Shown in pieces: positions 47,177-54,974 of a stretch of 64,000 nucleotides of DNA. Both the position numbers and the translations under genes were made by a program. Every line of letters starts with the position of its first letter. The first letter of the stretch is position 1. Source of the DNA: Deinococcus sp. Marseille-Q6407 (GTDB lineage Bacteria; Deinococcota; Deinococci; Deinococcales; Deinococcaceae); contig NZ_CAMPFU010000002.1 of NCBI RefSeq assembly GCF_946848805.1, positions 828,501-892,500 of the forward strand, given 5' to 3'. Below the pieces are notes generated by a model that was not told the DNA's origin, did no database searches, and saw only the letters and a program-made list of their open reading frames with translations.

Positions 47177-48634
47177 TTGGTCTATACCGCGCTGGCCCTG
47201 GGCTTTGTGCACCTGCCCGGAATGCCGGGAGCCTCCGGCTGGCTTTTTGCTGCCGTGCAGGTCTTCGCCGGCCTGCTGGCGGTGCAGGTGTGGCTCCAGG
47301 AGCGGACCCGCACTGCGGCGCTGCTGGCAGCGGCCATGATGGCGCCACTGCTGAGTGCTCTGGAATATTTCAGCGGCTCTCAGCAAAACGGGGCCAGCTG
47401 GCTCTCCCCAGCCTTTCTGCTGCTGGGCAGCCTGTTTTTTGTGCTGCTGGACGTGGCCCTGGGCCTAAGCTGGGACCGGCTGCGGCGTGCTGGGCGCTGG
47501 CCGGGGCGGCTGGCCCTGACCGACACCTTGATCGTCTCCACCACGGCCGGGGTAGTCGTCTGGATACTGGGGCTGGATACCCAGGTGGCCGCCGCGCACA
47601 CGCAGCCGCTGTTGGCAGCGCTGCTGCTGACTTACGCCGCCGCGCAGCTGCTCGGCATCACACTGCTGGCAATGCTGTGGCTGCGCGGCGCCCGCGGCCC
47701 GGCCATCACGCTGGGTGCAGCGGGCCTGTTGTGCTTTGCCGCCGCCGATCTGGCCTTGCTGGCCGGACAGACCAGCGAGATGTTGCAGCCGCTGCTGTGG
47801 GTCTGGGGCAGCACCCTGCTGGCGCTGGGTATCCGGCAGCTGCCGCACCTCTGTGCGCAGGCCCCACGCCTGGGTGGCCCACTGCCAGCCAGAATGCAGC
47901 CACTGCTGCGGCGCCTGCCCTATGTCGCTGTGGCCATCTGCTGCGCGTTGCTGCTGGAGGGCGCTGTGCGCGACGTACTCTTGCCAGCGGTCCAGACCGA
48001 CCCCCGTTTGCAGGCGGCGCACCTGCAGCACACCTGGAGCCAGCTGGGTGTCTCGGTAGGCAGCGTGGCCGTGGTGTGTCTGGTGATGCTGCGGCAGGCC
48101 GAAACCAGCCGGGCCAACCGGCAGATGCAGCAGCAACTGGAAGCCAGCCGCCATGAGCTGGAACATCTCGCCTACCACGACGACCTGACCGGACTTCCCA
48201 ACCGCTCGGCCTTCAACCAGTTTTTCGAGGACCACGTGGGGCCTGCCGAGCCGTATGCCATCTTTTCTCTGGACCTGGACGGGTTCAAGTACATCAACGA
48301 TACCTACGGCCACGCCACAGGTGACCGGATGCTGCACCATGCCGCCCGGCAGCTGAACAGGGCAGTGGCCGCGCCGGGGCAGATCTTTCGCTGGGGCGGC
48401 GACGAATTCGTGATTGTGGTGCCGGGCCTGGAACGCAGCACCGAGGCAGAAGCGCTGATCCGGCTGCTGACCGTCAGCTTGCAAGAACCCATGCTGCACC
48501 GCGGACAGCCGCTGCGGGTGGGTACGTCGGTAGGCTACGCGCTAGGGCGGGGCAACCACAGCCACGAAGCCCTGCTGGGCCTGGCCGACAGCGACATGTA
48601 CAGCACCAAGGCCCGCAGTGGTCAGCACCGTTAG
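47177..48634 (+). CDS. Membrane diguanylate cyclase (GGDEF), start uncertain
   Basis: Makes the second messenger c-di-GMP. 485 residues from TTG 47177. About eight transmembrane helices (residues 1-290), a short linker (NRQMQQQLEASRHELEHLAYHDD), then a GGDEF domain (DDLTGLPNRSAFNQFFEDHV, SLDLDGFKYINDTYGHATGD, RWGGDEFVIVVPGL). The GGDEF motif is intact. The position of the inhibitory RxxD site reads AAPG, so product inhibition is unlikely. No ribosome site precedes TTG; ATG 47101 lies in another frame, and a single-base change in the C-rich run would join it to this gene. Tandem paralogue of the next gene. Confidence 0.83.
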   Translation: MVYTALALGFVHLPGMPGASGWLFAAVQVFAGLLAVQVWLQERTRTAALLAAAMMAPLLSALEYFSGSQQNGASWLSPAFLLLGSLFFVLLDVALGLSWDRLRRAGRWPGRLALTDTLIVSTTAGVVVWILGLDTQVAAAHTQPLLAALLLTYAAAQLLGITLLAMLWLRGARGPAITLGAAGLLCFAAADLALLAGQTSEMLQPLLWVWGSTLLALGIRQLPHLCAQAPRLGGPLPARMQPLLRRLPYVAVAICCALLLEGAVRDVLLPAVQTDPRLQAAHLQHTWSQLGVSVGSVAVVCLVMLRQAETSRANRQMQQQLEASRHELEHLAYHDDLTGLPNRSAFNQFFEDHVGPAEPYAIFSLDLDGFKYINDTYGHATGDRMLHHAARQLNRAVAAPGQIFRWGGDEFVIVVPGLERSTEAEALIRLLTVSLQEPMLHRGQPLRVGTSVGYALGRGNHSHEALLGLADSDMYSTKARSGQHR

Positions 48635-48663
48635 CCTGCCCGCGTCTGGTCAGGGCGGCAGCG

Positions 48664-50172
48664 ATGACGGAACTTTCCAGACCCGGCCACCTTGAACGCT
48701 GTAAGAGCCGGCGCCCCCCCCGGCTTGCTAGCCTGCCGGCTGATCAGGTGAACAGACCGCCGCCGCTTTCCCGCACTGCCCTGCTGCCGCTGGCTGCCCT
48801 GCTGCTGGGGCAGACCGCCTGGACCCTGCTACGTGGTCTGGGGCCTCAGGTCACCGGGCCGGCGTGGCCCGGCAGCCTGCTGTCGCTGGGTGTGCTGGCC
48901 GCCAGTGTCCTGCTGGCCGGGCAGCTCTGGCGCCGTAGGGGCGTGCCGGTCACTTTCCTGCTGGCCTTCCTGGCCCAGTTCGGCGGCGACGCGGCGCTGA
49001 CCGCGCTGGACCTGAGGGGTCTGCCCTACCCTGCGTTTTCGTCAGCAGACATTTTTTACCTGGGCTACTACCTGCTGATGACGGCCGCCCTGCTGGGATT
49101 GCTGCCAGCAGAGCCCACCACCCGCCGGCAGGCCGGGCGCGCGCTGGACGGGCTGATTATTGCCGGCACCATCGGCATCGTGCTGTGGGAGCGGCTGCTT
49201 GGCCGGCTGCTGGACAACCTGCAGGGGCCTTTCGGCCTGCTGAATTTCAGTTACGTTTTGCTGGACCTGCTGGTGCTGGGCCTCAGCATGGTGCTGCTGC
49301 AGGTACAGCGCCAGTACCTCTCCCACCTGTTGCTGGGCGTCGGCCTAACCGGGTTCGTGATTGCCGACATTCTTTATCTGGATCCGGGACGTACCTACCA
49401 GCCGGCCACGCTGCCCGACCTGCTGTGGTCCTGGGGCATTGCCCTGCAAGCCGCAGCGCTCTGGCCGCTGAACCGGCGACCCGCGCAGCCCGCGACAGCC
49501 GAACCGCTGTTGCGGTTGCTGCCCTACGCAGCCGCGCTGGTGGTCTGCGTGATTCTGGCACTCACGCTGCCGGCCGATTCGGTGCGCAGCCAGGGCATTC
49601 TGTGGGGCACGTTGGCGGTGGTGGCCATGGTCACGGCGCGGCAGTGGCTGGCTGCCCGCGACAGTCAGGACCTGACCCGCGAACTGCAGCACAGCCGCGC
49701 CCAGCTGGAATACCTGGCCTACCACGACGAGCTGACCGGGCTCTCCAACCGCACCGCACTGACCCAGTTTTTCGGCTATGGCCTGGGCGACACCGAGCCC
49801 TACGCCATCTTCTCGCTGGACCTGAACGGCTTCAAGGAAATCAACGACACCTATGGCCACACGGCCGGTGACCGGATGCTGCAGCATGTTGCCGGGCAGC
49901 TGCAACAGGCCGTCCCGGCGCCCGGACGGATTTTTCGCTGGGGCGGCGACGAGTTCGTGGTGGTGATGCCGGGCCTCACGGAAGCGGCACAGGCAGGAGC
50001 TTTCGCGCAGCAGTTGCAGCGCAGCGTGGCGGCCCCGCTCCAGCAGGGCCAGCGCACCCTACAGGTGGACACCTCGGTGGGCTACGCCCTGGGACGCAGC
50101 CCCCAGAACTACGAGGCTCTGCTGGGGCAGGCCGATCAGCAGATGTACTGCACCAAGCGGCGCCGGCGCTGA
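48664..50172 (+). CDS. Membrane diguanylate cyclase (GGDEF), tandem paralogue
   Basis: 502 residues as read from ATG 48664; GTG 48748 (VNRPPPLSRTALLP) is an alternative nearer the first helix. Same plan as the preceding gene: about eight helices (to residue 330), a linker (QLEYLAYHDELTGLSNRTAL) and a GGDEF domain with FSLDLNGFKEINDTYGHTAGD and RWGGDEFVVVMPGL. The catalytic motif is intact and the RxxD inhibitory site is absent, as in its neighbour. The 29-base gap after the first gene suggests cotranscription. The sensory N-terminal region has no named domain, so the signal is unknown. c-di-GMP effector and hydrolase genes are not in the window. Confidence 0.85.
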   Translation: MTELSRPGHLERCKSRRPPRLASLPADQVNRPPPLSRTALLPLAALLLGQTAWTLLRGLGPQVTGPAWPGSLLSLGVLAASVLLAGQLWRRRGVPVTFLLAFLAQFGGDAALTALDLRGLPYPAFSSADIFYLGYYLLMTAALLGLLPAEPTTRRQAGRALDGLIIAGTIGIVLWERLLGRLLDNLQGPFGLLNFSYVLLDLLVLGLSMVLLQVQRQYLSHLLLGVGLTGFVIADILYLDPGRTYQPATLPDLLWSWGIALQAAALWPLNRRPAQPATAEPLLRLLPYAAALVVCVILALTLPADSVRSQGILWGTLAVVAMVTARQWLAARDSQDLTRELQHSRAQLEYLAYHDELTGLSNRTALTQFFGYGLGDTEPYAIFSLDLNGFKEINDTYGHTAGDRMLQHVAGQLQQAVPAPGRIFRWGGDEFVVVMPGLTEAAQAGAFAQQLQRSVAAPLQQGQRTLQVDTSVGYALGRSPQNYEALLGQADQQMYCTKRRRR

Positions 50173-50185
50173 GCTCCGCTGCCGG

Positions 50186-51433
50186 TCACCACTCCAGGGT
50201 GGCGAACAGGTCGTCCAGCGTCTCGGCGCGGCGAATCATCTCCACGCGGCCGTCCTCGCGCAGCAGGTACTCGGCGCTGCGCAGTTTGCCGTTGTAGTTA
50301 AAGCCCATGCTGTGCCCGTGGGCCCCAGCGTCGTGAATCACCACCACGTCGCCCGGCTGCATCACCGGCAACTCACGGTCAATAGCGAATTTGTCATTGT
50401 TCTCGCACAGTGAGCCGGTCACGTCCACCACTTGCCGGGGAGCGTCCTGCGGCTTGTTCAGCACGGTGATGTGGTGATAGCTGCCGTACATCGCCGGGCG
50501 CATCAGGTTCGCCATAGAGGCGTCAAGGCCCACGTAATCCTTGTACTTGCGGGTCACGTGCCGCACCTGGCTGACCAGATACCCGTAAGGCCCGGTCATC
50601 ACCCGGCCACACTCGAAGCTGAGGCGCAGGCCGTCCAGCCCGGCCGGCTGAATGATCTCACCGTAGAGCTTCCGGATGCCGTCCGACACCTCCTGATAGC
50701 TCATGGCCTGCTCCTGCGGGCGGTAAGGAATGCCGATGCCGCCGCCCAGGTTCACGAATTCCAGCTGGATACCTAGTTCGTCCCGGAGCTTTACCGCCAG
50801 AGTGAACAGCATCCGGGCCGTTTCGATGATGAACTGCGGGTCCAGCTCATTGCTGGCGACCATGGTGTGCAGGGCAAAGCGCCGCACGCCCTTTTCCTGA
50901 GCGGTGCGGTAGCAGTCCAGCAATTGCTCCGAAGTCACGCCGTACTTGGCTTCTACCGGGTTGCCGATAATCGCGTTGCCGGTGCGCTCGGGGCCGGGGT
51001 TGTAGCGGAACGACAGCAGTTCCGGCAGGCGGCCGCCCAGCGCATCTTCCAGCGCCGCGATATGGGTGATATCGTCGAGGTTGATGACGGCTCCCAGCTC
51101 GGCGGCGCGGCGGAACTCTTCCGGCGGCGTGTCGTTGGAAGTGAACATGATGTGCTCGCCGGTGATGCCGCAACGCTGCGCCAGCTCCAGCTCCGGCAGC
51201 GACGAGCAGTCGGCCCCGAAGCCTTCTTCGGCCAGGATTTTCAGCAGCGCAGGCGTGGGAGCTGCCTTGACCGCGTAGTAGTTGCGGAAGCCCGGCGCCC
51301 AGGCAAACGCCTGCATAAAGGTGCGGGCATTCTCGCGGATGCCGCGTTCGTCGTAGAGGTGAAACGGGGTGGGCAGTTCGTGCGCCAGTTCGGTGAGGCG
51401 CTGTTCGGTGGCCGGCAGGGTTTTCTGGGTCAT
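50186..51433 (-). CDS. lysA: Diaminopimelate decarboxylase
   Basis: Last step of the DAP route, turning meso-diaminopimelate into lysine with PLP. 415 residues of the fold-type III (alanine-racemase-like) family. The PLP Lys is in NYYAVKAAPTPALLKIL, the phosphate-binding glycines in LEFVNLGGGIGIPYRP, and the second-subunit active-site motif in DVTGSLCENNDKFAIDREL (Cys-Glu-x2-D type). AAGGA precedes the ATG. It is third in a dapA-dapL-lysA run on the minus strand with gaps of 65 and 57 bases. Ornithine/arginine decarboxylase paralogues share the fold, but the neighbours favour LysA. Confidence 0.9.
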   Translation of the reverse strand: MTQKTLPATEQRLTELAHELPTPFHLYDERGIRENARTFMQAFAWAPGFRNYYAVKAAPTPALLKILAEEGFGADCSSLPELELAQRCGITGEHIMFTSNDTPPEEFRRAAELGAVINLDDITHIAALEDALGGRLPELLSFRYNPGPERTGNAIIGNPVEAKYGVTSEQLLDCYRTAQEKGVRRFALHTMVASNELDPQFIIETARMLFTLAVKLRDELGIQLEFVNLGGGIGIPYRPQEQAMSYQEVSDGIRKLYGEIIQPAGLDGLRLSFECGRVMTGPYGYLVSQVRHVTRKYKDYVGLDASMANLMRPAMYGSYHHITVLNKPQDAPRQVVDVTGSLCENNDKFAIDRELPVMQPGDVVVIHDAGAHGHSMGFNYNGKLRSAEYLLREDGRVEMIRRAETLDDLFATLEW

Positions 51434-51490
51434 GGCAAGTGTCCTTCGGGGAGGAAGAAGAGAAAAAGGGAAGTAGAGCGCCTGGAAGGC

Positions 51491-52720
51491 TTAAAGGGTC
51501 AGGTTGCTCTGCAAGCTGCGCACCGCCGCCTCGATGTTTTCACGGTGCCCAAAAGCCGAGAAGCGCACGTAGCCTTCTCCGGCCGAGCCGAAGCCCGCAC
51601 CGGGGGTTACGACCACCTGGGCTTCCTGCAGCAGTTGGTCGAAAAAGTCCCAGCTGCCCAGGCTGCCAGGGGTCTTCACCCACAGGTAGGGCGCGTTGTC
51701 GCCGCCAGTCACGTCCAGCCCCAGCTCGCGCAGCGCCGCGCGGATGATGCGGGCGTTTTCCATGTAATAGGCCACCAGGGCCCGGTTTTCAGCCTGCCCC
51801 GCCGGGCTGAGGGCCGCTGCGCCGCCGCTCTGGGCAATGTTGCTGGCCCCGTTGAAAAAGGTGCTCTGGCGGCGGTTCCACATCCGGTTCAGCTCGCCGG
51901 GTTCGCTGTCTTCGGTGCGCAGGGCCAGCGGCACCACCGCCCAGCCCAGCCGCACGCCGGTAAAGCCCGCGAACTTGCTAAAAGAGGTCAGCTCAATGGC
52001 ACACTCCTCGGCCCCGGCAATCTCGTAGATGGAGCGCGGCAACTCCGGGTCAGCGATGTACTCGGCGTAGGCGGCATCGAAGATGATGACGGCCCGGTGC
52101 TGCCGGGCGTAGTCCACCCACTCGGACAGCTGCTGGCGGGTCGCCACCGCGCCGGTGGGATTGTTGGGGCTGCACAGATACACCACGTCTACCTTTTCCT
52201 CAGGGGGCGCGGCGAACCAGCCGTTGTCCGGATTGCCTTCCAGCAGCACCAGGCCCGCGTAAGCACCGGCCTGGGGGTCGTACTCGCCGGTGCGGCCGGC
52301 CACCACATTGCTGTCCACGTACACCGGATAAGCCGGGTTCTGAATGGCCACCACGCTCTCCTGCGCAAACAGATTCTGGATGTTGGCGGCGTCGGCCTTG
52401 GCGCCGTCGCTCACGAAGATTTCGCCTGGGTCCAGGGTCACGCCGCGCTCCGCGTAGTAGGCCACCAGGGCCTCACGCAGTTCGGGTTCGCCCTGCTCGT
52501 CGCCGTAGCCGGTGTAGGTATCGCGCTGGCCCAGGGCATCCACCCGCTCATGCAGGCCACGCAGCACCGCCGGTGTCAGCGGCTCGGTGGTGTTGCCGAT
52601 GCCCAGGCGGTGAAGGGGCAATTCCGGGTGCTGGGCGGCGTATTCACGCACCCGGCGGTTGATTTCGGGAAACAGGTAGCCGGCAGAGAGCTTGCGGTAG
52701 TTGGAATTGATTTTTGCCAT
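51491..52720 (-). CDS. dapL: LL-diaminopimelate aminotransferase
   Basis: Converts tetrahydrodipicolinate directly to LL-DAP with glutamate as donor, bypassing the succinylase or acetylase steps. 409 residues from the ATG giving MAKINSNYRKLSAGYLFPEI, the DapL-specific N terminus. Other landmarks: LGIGNTTEPLTPAVL, YTGYGDEQGEPELREAL, SDGAKADAANIQNLF, LCSPNNPTGAVATR, the PLP Lys in TSFSKFAGFTGVRLGW, and VRFSAFGHRENIEAAV. GAGG precedes the ATG. The neighbours dapA and lysA fit the pathway. Confidence 0.93.
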   Translation of the reverse strand: MAKINSNYRKLSAGYLFPEINRRVREYAAQHPELPLHRLGIGNTTEPLTPAVLRGLHERVDALGQRDTYTGYGDEQGEPELREALVAYYAERGVTLDPGEIFVSDGAKADAANIQNLFAQESVVAIQNPAYPVYVDSNVVAGRTGEYDPQAGAYAGLVLLEGNPDNGWFAAPPEEKVDVVYLCSPNNPTGAVATRQQLSEWVDYARQHRAVIIFDAAYAEYIADPELPRSIYEIAGAEECAIELTSFSKFAGFTGVRLGWAVVPLALRTEDSEPGELNRMWNRRQSTFFNGASNIAQSGGAAALSPAGQAENRALVAYYMENARIIRAALRELGLDVTGGDNAPYLWVKTPGSLGSWDFFDQLLQEAQVVVTPGAGFGSAGEGYVRFSAFGHRENIEAAVRSLQSNLTL

Positions 52721-52785
52721 GGTGGTCCTCGGAAAGCGTTGGGAAGAGAAAGGGAATAAGCGGCGCGGGAGCTGGCCGGGGGCCG

Positions 52786-53712
52786 TCAGGCGTCCTGAGT
52801 GCGCCGGCGCACGTCCAGCGGGCGCAGGGCGTCCAACAGCTGCTCGCGGTGCGCCTCGTCTTCCAGGGTGGTCATCGGCAGGCGGAAAGTTTCCTCGCAC
52901 CAGCCGTATTCGGCCAGCGCAGTCTTGATGGGGATGGGGTTGGTCTCGCAGAAGCAGGCGCGGAAAAACGGTTCCAGGGTGGCTTCCAGGGCGCGGGCTT
53001 CCGCCTGCTGCCCGGCGCGGGCCAGCCGCACCAGTTCGGCCATCTGCGCAGGGATGACATTGCTCGCCACCGAAATCACGCCGTGCCCGCCGAGTTCCAG
53101 CAGGTCCAGCACCATGTTGTCGTCGCCGCTCACCACCTGAAAGCCGGGCAGGCGCTGCTCAATAACGCCCGACATCTGCTCCAGGCTGCCGCTGGCTTCC
53201 TTGACGCCCACGATGTTGTGGCAGTCTTGGGCCAACCGCACCAGGGTGGGCGTTTCGATGTTGACGGCAGTGCGTCCCTGAATGTTGTAGAGGACGACCG
53301 GAATGTTGACAGCTTCGGCCACCGCCCGGAAATGCTGGTAGAGGCCCTTCTGGGTGGGCTTGTTGTAGTAGGGGCTGATCAGCAGCACGCCGTCTACTCC
53401 ACTCATCTCGGCATGCTGGCTGAGCTGAATGGCTTCGGCGGTGGAGTTGGAACCGGTGCCGGCAATCACAGGCACCCGCCCGGCCGCCTGCCGCACGGTG
53501 AAATCCACCACATGGTCGTGCTCGGCGTGGGACAGGGTGGGGCTTTCGCCGGTGGTGCCGCAGGGCACCAGCCCGCTGACACCCGACTCAATCTGGTATT
53601 CGATCAGGTCGGCCAGGGCGGCTTCATCCACCCAGCCGTCACGGGTAAAAGGGGTGATCAGCGCGGTATACACGCCACTGAGGTCAAGGGGACGCAAGGT
53701 ATCGGTGGTCAT
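52786..53712 (-). CDS. dapA: 4-Hydroxy-tetrahydrodipicolinate synthase
   Basis: Condenses pyruvate with aspartate semialdehyde, the first committed step to lysine. 308 residues, TIM barrel. The Schiff-base Lys is in GVKEASG (171), the catalytic Tyr in VVLYNIQGRT (142), and the Thr pair in GTTGESPTL (53-54). The usual YNVPGRT motif has Gln in place of Pro. AGGAGA precedes the ATG. It heads the dapA-dapL-lysA run. The 213 bases between it and dapB hold a hairpin at the dapB end and nothing else I can identify. Confidence 0.93.
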   Translation of the reverse strand: MTTDTLRPLDLSGVYTALITPFTRDGWVDEAALADLIEYQIESGVSGLVPCGTTGESPTLSHAEHDHVVDFTVRQAAGRVPVIAGTGSNSTAEAIQLSQHAEMSGVDGVLLISPYYNKPTQKGLYQHFRAVAEAVNIPVVLYNIQGRTAVNIETPTLVRLAQDCHNIVGVKEASGSLEQMSGVIEQRLPGFQVVSGDDNMVLDLLELGGHGVISVASNVIPAQMAELVRLARAGQQAEARALEATLEPFFRACFCETNPIPIKTALAEYGWCEETFRLPMTTLEDEAHREQLLDALRPLDVRRRTQDA

Positions 53713-53910
53713 GGTGGGGGTTCTCCTGTGGGAACGGGGGGCGGGCCGGCGCGGCCAGGGGGTTTGGAAGTGCAGGGCAGGCGGCCCTCTGCGCGGGCAA
53801 GGACGCCGGGGAAAAGGTGAGGTTATCCAGGGCCGGGGTGGGCCTCAGGGGAACGGCTGTTCGGCGGCAGCTGCGCCGGGCGGCCCCTCTCTCACAGGGA
53901 CATCAGAACG

Positions 53911-53956
53911 TTCTCCGGATAACCTCTAGCGTTTTCGCGCTGCGGTATCCGGAGAA
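53911..53956 (-). terminator. Long hairpin spanning the dapB stop codon
   Basis: TTCTCCGGATA (53911-53921) and TATCCGGAGAA (53946-53956) are a perfect 11-pair inverted repeat; inside, AGCG/CGCT closes a second helix. It straddles the end of dapB and lacks a T run, so it may be a 3' stabiliser, a weak terminator or a processing site between dapB and dapA. Confidence 0.5.
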
Positions 53957-54789
53957 GGTTTGGATTTAGGCTGGGTGCCGCGTGAGGCGAAGACATCGTC
54001 CAGCAGTTCATCCAGGGTAAATAGGCCGCGCCGGCCCGCCCGAGTGCCCCGCACCAGCCACTCGGCCGCCTGCACAGCGCCGGCCGCAAAGCCCTCCCGG
54101 GTGCGGGCGCGGTGGGTCAGCTCAACCGTGTCGGCGGGGCTGTCGAACATCACCGTGTGGGTGCCGGGAAAATACCCGCCCCGGGTGCTGGACAGGTGCA
54201 GCTCGTCAGGGCGGCGCTGGCGGTCCAGCCGGCCAATTTCCAACTCTGGCTGCCGGGTCCATTCGGCCTGCACGGCCTGCGCCAGTTCCAGGGCGGTGCC
54301 GCTGGGGCTATCGGCCTTGCCGGCGTGGTGGAACTCGTGGAGCAAGGCGTCGTAATCGGCAAAAGGTGCAAACAGCGCCGCCGCCTGTGCGGCCAGCCGG
54401 GTAAACAGCCGCACCCCGATCGAGAAATTACCCGACCAGATGATGGCGGCGGGCAGTTCGGCCAGTTCGGCCTGAATGGCCGGCAGCTGCTCGTACCAGC
54501 CGGTGGTGCCGACCACCGCCGGCAGGCCGCTGCGGCCATAAAAGCGGAGGTTGTCGCGGGCGGTGGCTGCCGCCGAGAAATCGATCACGGCATCCACCTG
54601 CTCTGCCAGTTCCGGAGTCAGCGCCGGAGCTGTGGCACCAGGCGCGTGCGGATCAACAATGGCCGTGACCCGGTGTCCCCGCTCCTCGGCCACCATCCGG
54701 ATGATGTGGCCCATGCGCCCATAGCCCACCAGCCCCAGGCGCAGGGCGCGCGGGGCCGTTTGATCGGGGGTGGGCGTGGGCTGGGTCAT
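53926..54789 (-). CDS. dapB: 4-Hydroxy-tetrahydrodipicolinate reductase
   Basis: Reduces the DapA product with NAD(P)H. 287 residues. The Rossmann site is LGLVGYGRMGHIIRMV, the central VDAVIDFSAAATARDNLRF, VVGTTGWYEQLP, and the active-site motif HEFHHAGKADSPSGTALELA with the two His and Lys; the dimer motif is RGGYFPGTHTVMF. The start is the ATG giving MTQPTPTPDQ; longer reading would begin in the promoter. A promoter with TATACT lies about 50 bases upstream. The C terminus has a short basic tail (KSKPSPDTAARKR). Confidence 0.93.
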   Translation of the reverse strand: MTQPTPTPDQTAPRALRLGLVGYGRMGHIIRMVAEERGHRVTAIVDPHAPGATAPALTPELAEQVDAVIDFSAAATARDNLRFYGRSGLPAVVGTTGWYEQLPAIQAELAELPAAIIWSGNFSIGVRLFTRLAAQAAALFAPFADYDALLHEFHHAGKADSPSGTALELAQAVQAEWTRQPELEIGRLDRQRRPDELHLSSTRGGYFPGTHTVMFDSPADTVELTHRARTREGFAAGAVQAAEWLVRGTRAGRRGLFTLDELLDDVFASRGTQPKSKPSPDTAARKR

Positions 54790-54803
54790 GGGGTGTCCTG
54801 ACA

Positions 54804-54827
54804 GGCGGCCCAGAGAAACAGGCCGCC
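54804..54827 (-). other. Hairpin in the dapB 5' leader
   Basis: GGCGGCC (54804-54810) pairs with GGCCGCC (54821-54827) around a ten-base loop, 14 bases before the dapB start. It could hinder translation initiation or be part of an attenuation device; no leader peptide or known riboswitch core was seen. Confidence 0.4.
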
Positions 54828-54837
54828 GAGTGGGCGC

Positions 54838-54885
54838 AGTATAGGTGCAGCCGGCGAAGACTGTCCAGTCTTGTCCGAAATGTCC
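54838..54885 (-). promoter_or_regulatory. dapB promoter with three phased TGTCC repeats
   Basis: TATACT (-10, 54838-54843) and TGGACA (-35, 54862-54867) are separated by 18 bases on the minus strand. On the plus strand TGTCC occurs at 54862-54866, 54872-54876 and 54881-54885, so the first copy overlaps the -35 box and the others lie just upstream at one-turn spacing. This looks like a regulator-binding array. Confidence 0.6.
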
Positions 54886-54974
54886 AGACAAATCCCCGCA
54901 GCCAGCTTTTCTTCCCTGACAATTGTAAGGCGCCAGGCGCCGTCACTCGGGACTGGCTTACGCGGCCGCCAGTC

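Noticed and set aside
50867..52759. 630-codon plus-strand frame opposite dapL and lysA
   Set aside because: Spans two real genes and the gap between them, with no domain signature.
53906..53915. AGAACGTTCT as a LexA or radiation-response box
   Set aside because: It is a ten-base palindrome, but it does not match the 17-base Deinococcus radiation-response motif, and no repair gene is downstream.
53713..53925. Possible lysine riboswitch before dapA
   Set aside because: The gap is 213 bases, but no lysine-element core or multi-branched pattern was recognisable, only the dapB end hairpin.
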